Source: an uncultured Bacilli bacterium (GTDB lineage Bacteria > Bacillota_I > Bacilli_A > RF39 > UBA660). From it: DNA of 5,528 bases. The stretch covers positions 1-5,528 of the forward strand of contig CANROL010000083.1 in the NCBI GenBank assembly GCA_947632255.1. The letters run 5' to 3'. The position numbers and the translations under genes are program-made. Below the pieces are notes generated by a model, which saw only the letters and a program-made list of their open reading frames with translations, was not told the origin of the DNA and did not search any database. Position 1 is the first letter of the stretch. Each line of letters begins with the position of its first letter. Shown here one piece after another: positions 1 to 5,500 of this stretch.

Positions 1-1301
1 AAATAGTAAAAATAGAAAAAAAGCAAATACATATTCCAAATGATATATTTAAGCCTGGCGATATTCTTAAAATAGAATTAGAAGATATGCGATCTACTAA
101 TATATCACATTATCTGAATTATTTAAAAATAACACCTCGAAAGTCTAAAGAGTGGTCTGCTAATATGATACGAAATATATTACAAAGCTACCCTATTTAT
201 GGTTATTTAACATGGGATAGAAGAAAAATGGTAAAAACATTAGTTAACGGCCAACTAGTCAAAAAATGTCCCAATAACAATGACTTTCTAATTGTTAAAG
301 GGAAACACGAACCAATATTAAATCAAGATATAAAAGAAAAAATAGAGAGGAAATTTAGTGAAAACAGAGTTAAAACTGTTCCTGAAGAAAAAGAAATAAA
401 AAACCCCCTTTTAGGTTTAATTGTATGTGGTTACTGTGGTAATAATATGACTAGAAGGCCGTACTACTTGAGAAAAGACGCAAAGCCTACAAAAAAACGG
501 GTTTATGAAATAGACAAAAACAAATTAAGATTACTTTTACGAGAACATAAGAAAGATCTTAGTTTAAGTGAAATATCTAAAAAATTAAAAGTATCAAAAA
601 GTGCTGTAGCCCATTGGTTTTCAAAAGACGAAGAAAAATTTACTATTCCATATGCAGATAAATGGTTTGAATTAAAAGAATTACTTAATATTGAAACAAC
701 AGAATTTGACAATGCTTTAACAACATTTATAGAAGATATAACTCCACCTCATACTGATACGCTTTTATGTAGTCGTCCAAGATGTAAATGCGTTGGTAGT
801 GATTTAGAATTAGTAGAAGATAGACTTTTAAATGCTTTAAAAGTATTATTAAACGATTTTATTAGATATGTCAAAAACTATGAAGAAGAAGTCAAAAAAG
901 AAACAAAAGCAAATAATGATTTAATAGAAATACTAGATAAAGAAATAGACAAAGTTAAGCTTCAATTAGAAAAAGCTTGCGAATTAGTTGAAACTGGGGC
1001 TTATACTCAAGATTTATTTATTAAAAGATCTAACGCTCTTAATGAACAGATAGAAAATCTACAAAATCAAAAAATAGAGCTATCAAAAGTATCAGATAAA
1101 ACACAGGCATTAAATCAAAGAAAAAAAGCAATACCTATATTGCAAGAAGTAATAACTACTTATAATAAGGATTTAACTCCAGAGCAAAAAAATGAATTAT
1201 TAAGACACATTATAAAAAAAGTTATATATACAAAAGACAAAGGTGGGCTTTATTATAAAGATAATTTTAAATTAAAGGTTGAATTGTTGCCTTTTAACTG
1301 A
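1..1301 (+). CDS. Large serine recombinase, C-terminal part (5' end cut by window edge)
   Basis: A site-specific DNA integrase/excisionase of the large serine recombinase family, acting on attachment sites. The frame is open from base 3 with no stop, so the ATG at 87 is almost certainly internal and the N-terminal catalytic resolvase domain lies to the left. Numbering from that Met: residues 4-45 match the end of the Recombinase domain (pattern W-SA-MIRNIL-YPIYGYL). C114-x2-C117 starts a zinc ribbon after NPLLGLIVC. Residues about 142-216 are an inserted module with a helix-turn-helix (SLSEISKKLKVSKSAVAHWF). C228-x4-C233 probably closes the ribbon. Residues 255-345 form the charged coiled coil typical of the family. 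Residues 347-381 match the conserved C-terminal segment ending in a PEQKNELLRHIIKKV-type motif. The gene stops on TGA within about 15 bases of the break in cotJC and converges on it. The C-terminus looks complete and free of frameshifts, consistent with a working enzyme. Family assignment is firm; function in excision is inference. Confidence 0.93.
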   Translation, partial: IVKIEKKQIHIPNDIFKPGDILKIELEDMRSTNISHYLNYLKITPRKSKEWSANMIRNILQSYPIYGYLTWDRRKMVKTLVNGQLVKKCPNNNDFLIVKGKHEPILNQDIKEKIERKFSENRVKTVPEEKEIKNPLLGLIVCGYCGNNMTRRPYYLRKDAKPTKKRVYEIDKNKLRLLLREHKKDLSLSEISKKLKVSKSAVAHWFSKDEEKFTIPYADKWFELKELLNIETTEFDNALTTFIEDITPPHTDTLLCSRPRCKCVGSDLELVEDRLLNALKVLLNDFIRYVKNYEEEVKKETKANNDLIEILDKEIDKVKLQLEKACELVETGAYTQDLFIKRSNALNEQIENLQNQKIELSKVSDKTQALNQRKKAIPILQEVITTYNKDLTPEQKNELLRHIIKKVIYTKDKGGLYYKDNFKLKVELLPFN

Positions 1302-1315
1302 TAACAAAAACGTGG
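1..1315 (+). mobile_element. End of an integrated large-serine-recombinase element (left part outside window)
   Basis: The sequence from the left edge to about 1302-1316 belongs to an integrated element. Two observations support this. A large serine recombinase gene runs to 1301, and the cotJC gene on the opposite strand loses homology to its family at about 1316, within a conserved motif. Large serine recombinase genes commonly sit next to an attachment site of their own element. The other end, the cargo genes and any directionality factor are outside the window, so the size and type (prophage, ICE, skin-like element) cannot be told. The exact boundary is uncertain by roughly 15 bases. Confidence 0.75.
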
Positions 1316-1513
1316 AAATTCTTCAGTCGCAATGTCATTTAGTAGGGCTTTACCATAATCATCTGGCATATTAAATTTTTGACTAAAATATCTTAAAGCC
1401 GCGGCTAGTTCGCCATTTGCTCCTCCAAATTGGGTAATTAAATATTTAGCCATTTTTAAATCTTTTTTCCGGATATTTATTGGATAATTAGTGTGCTTTA
1501 CATACTTAAACAT
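1253..1513 (-). CDS. cotJC: Split CotJC: N-terminal third of the spore-coat manganese-catalase-like protein, interrupted
   Basis: CotJC is a manganese-catalase-family spore-coat protein made in the mother cell; full-length members are roughly 190-200 residues. Residues 1-66 match the family: the start (NYPINI), then LAKY-like MAKYLITQFGG, then the ferritin-like helix motif GELAAALRYFSQ carrying the first metal-ligand Glu (E35), and finally the motif DIATEEF. The next expected ligand His (TEExxH) is missing. Residues 67-86 (from PRFCYQ) are read from the recombinase element, antisense to the recombinase 3' end, and end on TAA. The gene is therefore broken within the metal site and cannot make an active CotJC as it stands. 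The start ATG overlaps the CotJA-CotJB stop by 8 bases and has AGGAGG at 1527-1522 with 8 bases of spacing. It could be a dead gene, or one restored when the element excises. The remaining two thirds should lie beyond the left end of the element. Confidence 0.88.
   Translation of the reverse strand: MFKYVKHTNYPINIRKKDLKMAKYLITQFGGANGELAAALRYFSQKFNMPDDYGKALLNDIATEEFPRFCYQLKGNNSTFNLKLSL
1302..1324. other. Probable attachment site junction (attL/attR) inside cotJC
   Basis: On the minus strand cotJC is readable as family-like sequence up to the codons for EEF (1324-1316). It then changes to codons for PRFCYQ, which do not fit the family, where CotJC and manganese catalases have a short spacer, His and Glu. 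The recombinase stop codon ends at 1301. The crossover therefore lies in or close to this interval. A short imperfect palindrome GAAATTC (1315-1321) sits at the edge, but the core dinucleotide cannot be fixed without the other end of the element. Confidence 0.6.
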
Positions 1514-1937
1514 ACATACTACCTCCTAAATTATCCCATGGCCATGGTGAATCAATCCAATCAAATTTAGTTCCACTTGTTTTCGTAACAGTTAAAGGCC
1601 CATACATTTTAGTATAATTTTTAACTAAATCTCTTCTTTCTTCGGCATATTTCTTAAATAATTGTAATGCTTCTTTATTATCTGGATGTAAATCTAAATA
1701 TAAATTTAAATCATTTAAGGCAAAAGCTAAAGCCATTATTTTATACAAAGCTTTTTCTTGTTCTGTTTTAGGATTAAGTTTAAAATAAGTTAAATTTTTA
1801 TAAGGTTTATATTCATTACGAAACATATTCCCTTTTAAAAAGCCTTCCATAGGTTCTAATATATTCGATTCTCTAGTAAATATGTCTGGCATTAATAAAG
1901 ACATATTAATATCAAAATTGTTATCTTCAAATAACAC
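1506..1937 (-). CDS. cotJB: CotJA-CotJB fused spore-coat protein
   Basis: A spore-coat assembly protein of the cotJ operon. In Bacillus subtilis CotJA and CotJB are separate small proteins encoded just before CotJC, and CotJA and CotJC are known to interact in the coat. Here one 143-residue chain carries both. Residues about 28-50 (EGFLKGNMFRNEYKPYKN) resemble CotJA. Residues about 56-143 resemble CotJB, with a helix containing LNLYLDLHPDNKEAL, the segment KKYAEERRDLVK, YGPLT, and the aromatic C-terminal patch PWPWD (131-135). There are no membrane segments or signal peptide, as expected for a coat protein made in the mother cytosol. The start is GTG at 1937, supported by AGGAGG 9 bases upstream; the nearby ATG at 1944 is in another frame and stops after five codons. 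The gene overlaps cotJC, implying co-expression. CotJA and CotJB identity is confident from motifs; that the fusion is usual in this lineage is recollection. Confidence 0.88.
   Translation of the reverse strand: MLFEDNNFDINMSLLMPDIFTRESNILEPMEGFLKGNMFRNEYKPYKNLTYFKLNPKTEQEKALYKIMALAFALNDLNLYLDLHPDNKEALQLFKKYAEERRDLVKNYTKMYGPLTVTKTSGTKFDWIDSPWPWDNLGGSMYV
1522..1527 (-). promoter_or_regulatory. Ribosome binding site of cotJC
   Basis: AGGAGG on the minus strand lies 8 bases before the ATG at 1513 and within the 3' end of the CotJA-CotJB fusion gene. It fixes the ATG at 1513 as the start, rather than the ATG at 1517, which is an internal Met codon of the upstream gene. Confidence 0.85.
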
Positions 1938-1946
1938 TCTTCATTA

Positions 1947-1952
1947 CCTCCT
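1947..1952 (-). promoter_or_regulatory. Ribosome binding site selecting the GTG start of the CotJA-CotJB gene
   Basis: AGGAGG on the minus strand is 9 bases before the GTG at 1937. The ATG at 1944 is only 2 bases away from it and opens a five-codon frame, so the GTG is the supported start. Confidence 0.75.
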
Positions 1953-1998
1953 AAAATATACTATGTAAATAGCCCTTTAGTGCTTAAGACAATAACCC

Positions 1999-2042
1999 AA
2001 AAAAAAGTAACTTCTAAATTATTTTTTATCAGTTACTTTTTT
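1999..2042 (-). terminator. Rho-independent-type hairpin, overlapping the 3' end of the envelope operon; bidirectional
   Basis: On the minus strand AAAAAAGTAAC (2042-2032) pairs with GTTACTTTTTT in 2011-2001, giving an 11-bp stem with a 20-base loop and a run of Ts to 1999. The 5' arm is inside the last codons of the lysine-rich protein and its TAA stop is in the loop. The stem has only two GC pairs, so it is weak by thermodynamics. The same structure read on the plus strand also has a T run (2037-2042), so it could stop transcription coming from the recombinase side as well. Confidence 0.6.
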
Positions 2043-2561
2043 ATTAGTTTTACTCTTATTACTAGTTTTATTACTAGACTTCTTTTTGTTATTACTATTA
2101 CTTGTAGTCTTTACCTTAGGTTTATTATTTGATTTATTATCTACTTTCTTTTTATTATCAGTTTTCCTATTATTTACTTTTTGTTTATTATTAGTTTTAT
2201 TAACTTCCTTAGTCTTATTATTTTTATTATTCTTTTTAGGTACTTCTTTCATAAATAATTTATGAATTATATTTTGTCCCATCTCTTTTAAATTAATCTT
2301 TTTCTTCTTCTTTTTAGATTTACTCTTTTTACTAACTTTTTTCTTATTATCTTTACTAACTTTATCTTTACTAATTTTCTTATTGTTATCTTTATTAGTA
2401 TCTTTAATATTATTATCTTTATTAATTTTTAATTTAACTTTCTTATCTCTATATTTCATTAATTTAATCCATAATAAAGTTATACCAATACATAATAAAG
2501 TAATAAAATAAGTACTTATAATTGCTATAAAAAATATATCTATTGTATCAAACTTCTTCAA
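2019..2561 (-). CDS. Single-pass membrane protein with long lysine-rich, low-complexity tail
   Basis: No family is recognised. Residues 9-34 form one hydrophobic membrane segment. The rest (about 36-180) is a polar tail dominated by Lys, Asn, Ser, Thr and Asp in short KDN, NKK and NNK patterns. About 57 of 180 residues are Lys, with a run of six at 83-88. One island (89-107, with GQNIIHKLF in its middle) is not low-complexity and could be an amphipathic helix. The tail would be highly basic and mostly unstructured. By the positive-inside rule it should face the cytoplasm, where it could bind nucleic acid or acidic lipid. If it faces outward it could bind anionic wall polymers made by the LtaS-like enzyme of the same operon. 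The start is TTG at 2561, chosen because AGGAGG lies 8 bases upstream. It is the last gene of the operon, 12 bases after the preceding stop, and its end overlaps a hairpin terminator. Confidence 0.72.
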   Translation of the reverse strand: MKKFDTIDIFFIAIISTYFITLLCIGITLLWIKLMKYRDKKVKLKINKDNNIKDTNKDNNKKISKDKVSKDNKKKVSKKSKSKKKKKKINLKEMGQNIIHKLFMKEVPKKNNKNNKTKEVNKTNNKQKVNNRKTDNKKKVDNKSNNKPKVKTTSNSNNKKKSSNKTSNKSKTNKKVTDKK

Positions 2562-2569
2562 TTAATAAA

Positions 2570-2575
2570 CCTCCT
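2570..2575 (-). promoter_or_regulatory. Ribosome binding site selecting the TTG start of the lysine-rich protein
   Basis: AGGAGG on the minus strand lies 8 bases before the TTG at 2561. It overlaps the TAG stop of the preceding gene (TAGGAGG), which suggests translational coupling. Without it the TTG start would be hard to defend. Confidence 0.75.
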
Positions 2576-3203
2576 AATTATTTATACTTGGTTCATATTT
2601 AACAATTTCTAATTTATCATTATTTTTAATTAATGTTATACTTCCTTCATTATCATAACCTAAATCTTTTTTATAATTAATATTTAAAGTTATAAAATAA
2701 CCTTCATAAGTATTATCATTTAATTCTACGGATATTTCTTCTATATTATTAATAATTACTTCTGTTACTTCCGGTAATTCTTGTACTCTATCTAAATAAG
2801 TATTATCTATAATATCATTATATATAGTATCTCTAGCTTTATTTTTAAAATCTTCTTGTTTATCTTGATATATATATTCTATTCCCCCAATATCATATTT
2901 ATTAATTTTATTATTTAAAGTATAAAAATCAATAATAAATAATTTAGCAATACTTTTCGCATATTCTCGATAATCAATTTCTTCTTTACTTAAAATATCT
3001 TTTAAATTATTAAATTCTTCTTCCATATATTTAGTATCACGATCATCTAAACTATAACCATATTCTTTAATATCTTTTATAATACTTGTGGTATTTTTAA
3101 TAGTATTAGGTTCTTTTTTATAATATTTAAATAAACCTAAACCTCCCAAAGCTATAATTAATATAACAATTATAATTAACCCGATTTTATATCTTTTTTG
3201 CAT
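2574..3203 (-). CDS. Membrane-anchored extracytoplasmic protein of unknown function
   Basis: I do not recognise a named family. The protein has 209 residues. MQKRYK is followed by one hydrophobic segment (7-26) and a basic KYYKK boundary, then a soluble domain of about 180 residues that should lie outside the membrane. There is no lipobox Cys, so this is an uncleaved anchor rather than a lipoprotein. The part that looks most like a conserved core is about 81-112 (YAKSIAKLFIIDFYTLNNK followed by DIGGIEYIY). The remainder alternates predicted helices (43-75, 115-150) with strands (155-203), which could be an NTF2-like fold, but that is a guess. The start codon overlaps the LtaS stop by one base (TAATG), with GGAGG inside the end of the LtaS gene, so translation is coupled. 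Its place between LtaS and another membrane protein suggests a role in envelope polymer synthesis or its location. Confidence 0.78.
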   Translation of the reverse strand: MQKRYKIGLIIIVILIIALGGLGLFKYYKKEPNTIKNTTSIIKDIKEYGYSLDDRDTKYMEEEFNNLKDILSKEEIDYREYAKSIAKLFIIDFYTLNNKINKYDIGGIEYIYQDKQEDFKNKARDTIYNDIIDNTYLDRVQELPEVTEVIINNIEEISVELNDNTYEGYFITLNINYKKDLGYDNEGSITLIKNNDKLEIVKYEPSINN

Positions 3204-5287
3204 TACTTAACCTCCCCATTTTCTCTTATTGCTAAAACTTTATCTTTTTCCGCTTTAATTAAATCATGAACAATTATACCATTAGATACTTCTAATATAT
3301 TTTCAGTTTTGGTAATTAAATTAGAAATATAATCACTTGTTAATTCTGCTCCTTCTTTAATTATCTTAGATTGACCAGTTGAATTATTATAATATATTAA
3401 ATTAGTTACAAAATTACCATTTGGAAAAGGTACAAAATTATCATTTTTAATATTAAAGATATCATGACCTAAAGCAAATTCATTTTTTATACCTAACATA
3501 TTACCAAGAGTTGGAGCAACATCATACATTCCCATTGTATAATCAACTGTGCCATTAAGTTTACTTCGAAGTTGTTTATTTTTAGTCCAAATTATTAAAG
3601 GTGTTCTTTTATTTAATTCATGGTCATAGGAATCATAATCAATATATGTTGGATCATCTTCACTCTTTAATTCCCCTGTTTTATAATCATAATTATAAAA
3701 ATAATTCTTTTGATTACGAGTTAATTTAACATCATGATCACCGTATAAAACAAAGACTGTATCATTAAAATAATCACTATTGTTGATATATTCAAAGAAT
3801 TCCCCTAAAGCCGCATCCGCATAATGAGCACTCGTAATGTAATTACCAACCGCACTACCAGTTTTATTAGTTTTTAAATAATCGGTCGTTACTAACTTAC
3901 ATCCATCTTCATTACATTCATTAAATGTTGATGACATATCATATTCCCCATATTTACTACCCGCATTAAATGGTGAATGGTTAGATAAAGTAATAATAGT
4001 ACCCATATATTTTTCGTTAGTTTCTTCAATTTCTTCTAACATTGGCATAGCTTGTTCAAAAAATAATTTATCACTTATTCCTAAATTAATACATTCTAAA
4101 TTATCAGGATCTTTACAATCATCATTAAAAGTAAATCTTTCCTTAAAATACATTTCATCATACCCTAAAGAAGGATGTACATCATCTCTATTCCACATTG
4201 CTTTTAAATTACCATGCATACTAAATGTATAATAACCTTTTTCTTTTAATAATTTAGGAATAGTTATATAATCTCGGTCATAATATTGAGAAAAAACGGT
4301 TCCCATTTGGGCTGGAAGTAAACTAGTAAGTAAAGTAAACTCAGTATCACTAGAAGTTCCTATACTAATTTGGGGATAAAAATTTTCAAAAAACATCCCT
4401 TCACTAGCTAATTTTTTAATATTAGGTACAGCATCTACTCCATTAAAATTAACATCCATTAAAAATGTTTCCATACCTTCCATATGAATAAATATAATAT
4501 TTTTATCTTTTAAAATATTAGTATATTTATTTTTACCTTGATAATCATTTCGCTCTGGATCTGTATAATATTGATCAAATAATTGCACTGATTTTTCATA
4601 ACCAAATAATTTATTTATTTTAGGTGTTAAAGTTTGCACTAAATCATTACCTTGATATAAAACTAAGCCAAAACGTTCTACTACTTTAACCCTATCCCAT
4701 TGTTTAGCCAGTCTTGAATAATCAGTTTTTGTTGCCGTAACAAAAGTATAGGCAAGTAATATACAACCAACCAGTAAAGTATTGACACACATTCTTTTTC
4801 CTTTTTCAACTATACTTAAATAACTATAATAATTTTTACGAGATATCTTTTTATGTATTAAATAAAATATAACTGGAAATATAATATAAATAATTTGATA
4901 CCATTCCATCTTTTCAAATATTGAACCCATTACGGTTCTTGTTTGACTTGCAGTCCCTAATTCCCCAAAAGAAGCAAATGAATAATAAAAACTATAATAA
5001 ATACTATTAACTACTTCCATAATAGTAAAAATAATTAAAACTATAAAAAAGAAATTAAATTGTTTTTTAGGCTTAACTAAATAACCTAAAGAACCTATTA
5101 TTAAAACTAATGCTAAATCTACAATAAAAGTTTGAAAATTTAAAGCATTATTTATCGTAAAATGTCTTACTAAAACTAACCCTATTAAAGCAATTATAAC
5201 ATAAGATATAAATAAACGATTAGTTGTTATATATTCCACAATATTTTTTCTTATTTTTCTAAAAAACATCTTTATTTTAGCTATCAT
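3203..5287 (-). CDS. ltaS: LtaS-type lipoteichoic acid synthase / phosphoglycerol transferase
   Basis: A membrane enzyme of the LtaS family that transfers glycerol phosphate from phosphatidylglycerol to a growing polymer on the outer membrane face. At 694 residues it is somewhat longer than Staphylococcus LtaS. Five hydrophobic segments lie at about 26-41, 51-70, 77-96, 130-145 and 167-185, followed by a linker and a sulfatase-fold domain (about 262-610). Visible active-site motifs are FIHMEGMETF (metal ligand E270), GTSSDTEF at 310-317 (nucleophile region), MWNRDD at 364-369, SNHSPF (H437) and YGDHD (D517, H518). The TSSD motif places Ser 313 where LtaS has its nucleophilic Thr, unless the register is shifted to Thr 311. 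Two Cys pairs (391/399 and 458/463) in acidic inserts of the outer domain are unusual. The ATG at 5287 follows AAGAAGG by 6 bases and a good promoter. It is first in a three-gene operon. A wall-modifying or glycolipid-priming paralogue cannot be excluded. Confidence 0.93.
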   Translation of the reverse strand: MIAKIKMFFRKIRKNIVEYITTNRLFISYVIIALIGLVLVRHFTINNALNFQTFIVDLALVLIIGSLGYLVKPKKQFNFFFIVLIIFTIMEVVNSIYYSFYYSFASFGELGTASQTRTVMGSIFEKMEWYQIIYIIFPVIFYLIHKKISRKNYYSYLSIVEKGKRMCVNTLLVGCILLAYTFVTATKTDYSRLAKQWDRVKVVERFGLVLYQGNDLVQTLTPKINKLFGYEKSVQLFDQYYTDPERNDYQGKNKYTNILKDKNIIFIHMEGMETFLMDVNFNGVDAVPNIKKLASEGMFFENFYPQISIGTSSDTEFTLLTSLLPAQMGTVFSQYYDRDYITIPKLLKEKGYYTFSMHGNLKAMWNRDDVHPSLGYDEMYFKERFTFNDDCKDPDNLECINLGISDKLFFEQAMPMLEEIEETNEKYMGTIITLSNHSPFNAGSKYGEYDMSSTFNECNEDGCKLVTTDYLKTNKTGSAVGNYITSAHYADAALGEFFEYINNSDYFNDTVFVLYGDHDVKLTRNQKNYFYNYDYKTGELKSEDDPTYIDYDSYDHELNKRTPLIIWTKNKQLRSKLNGTVDYTMGMYDVAPTLGNMLGIKNEFALGHDIFNIKNDNFVPFPNGNFVTNLIYYNNSTGQSKIIKEGAELTSDYISNLITKTENILEVSNGIIVHDLIKAEKDKVLAIRENGEVK

Positions 5288-5307
5288 ATCTAACCTTCTT
5301 CAAACTA

Positions 5308-5336
5308 ATTATATAATATATTCTTTTTTTTTGCAA
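5308..5336 (-). promoter_or_regulatory. Housekeeping (sigma-A-type) promoter of the ltaS operon
   Basis: On the minus strand TTGCAA (5336-5331) and a perfect TATAAT (5313-5308) are separated by exactly 17 bases, with an A-tract in the spacer. Transcription would start near 5301, leaving a leader of only about 14 bases that holds little more than the ribosome binding site AAGAAGG (5300-5294). No operator or riboswitch fits in so short a leader, so expression is probably basal. Confidence 0.75.
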
Positions 5337-5343
5337 TTTATCC

Positions 5344-5372
5344 TTGATTTTTTTTTAACTTTTTGATAAGAT
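5344..5372 (+). promoter_or_regulatory. Probable promoter of the tRNA-Gly gene
   Basis: On the plus strand TTGATT (5344-5349) and TAAGAT (5367-5372) are 17 bases apart, with a T-rich spacer. Initiation near 5379 would be about 4 bases before the mature tRNA end. The -35 box lies 7 bases from that of the divergent ltaS promoter. The -10 match is imperfect and GATAAG, two bases to the left, is an alternative. Confidence 0.5.
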
Positions 5373-5382
5373 TAATTAGAAC

Positions 5383-5457
5383 GCAGGTATAGTACAGTGG
5401 TTAGTATGCGACCTTGCCAAGGTTGAGACGGCAGTTCGAGTCTGCTTACTTGCTCCA
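5383..5457 (+). tRNA. tRNA-Gly (anticodon GCC)
   Basis: The full cloverleaf can be folded by eye. The acceptor stem GCAGGTA pairs with TACTTGC with one G-U. The D stem GTAC/GTAT closes a loop holding GTGG. The anticodon stem CGACC/GGTTG has loop TTGCCAA with GCC at its centre. There is a four-base variable region, then the T stem GGCAG/CTGCT with loop TTCGAGT. The discriminator is T, followed by an encoded CCA. The mature length is 75 bases. GCC reads GGC and GGT glycine codons. The gene has its own promoter-like sequence upstream and a terminator 10 bases downstream, so it appears to be a single-gene unit. Confidence 0.96.
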
Positions 5458-5466
5458 GTTGAATAC

Positions 5467-5500
5467 AACTTGCGAACCAATAAAGGTTTTGCAAGTTTTT
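5467..5500 (+). terminator. Rho-independent terminator of tRNA-Gly
   Basis: AACTTGC (5467-5473) pairs with GCAAGTT (5491-5497). Inside it GAACC pairs with GGTTT, with a single bulged T and an AATAAA loop. The stem is about 12 bp and is followed directly by Ts up to 5500. It lies 10 bases after the tRNA CCA end. Confidence 0.85.

Noticed and set aside
87..89. ATG at 87 as the true start of a short recombinase-like gene.
   Set aside because: The frame is open back to base 3, there is no ribosome binding site before the ATG, and the start would fall inside the Recombinase domain, so the gene most likely begins outside the window.
503..712. A 69-codon open frame on the minus strand within the recombinase gene.
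   Set aside because: It lies wholly antisense to conserved recombinase and HTH codons, has no ribosome binding site or recognisable motif, and is expected by chance in AT-rich DNA.
1958..1992. A CATAGTAT box on the minus strand (1965-1958) resembling the -10 of sporulation sigma factor E promoters, before the cotJ genes.
   Set aside because: Initiation about 7 bases downstream would fall within the AGGAGG of the first gene, and no convincing -35 box is present at the right distance. The cotJ promoter is therefore not identified.
2040..2460. Tandem-repeat or CRISPR-like pattern in the lysine-rich coding region.
   Set aside because: The recurrence comes from AAA/AAT/GAT codon bias of a low-complexity protein; units are irregular in length and there are no constant repeats with unique spacers.
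5383..5457. The tRNA-Gly gene as an integration site for a mobile element.
   Set aside because: No integrase gene or repeated tRNA 3' end is visible next to it; the short ACTTGC recurring in the terminator is too small to be an attachment repeat, and the recombinase here targets cotJC.
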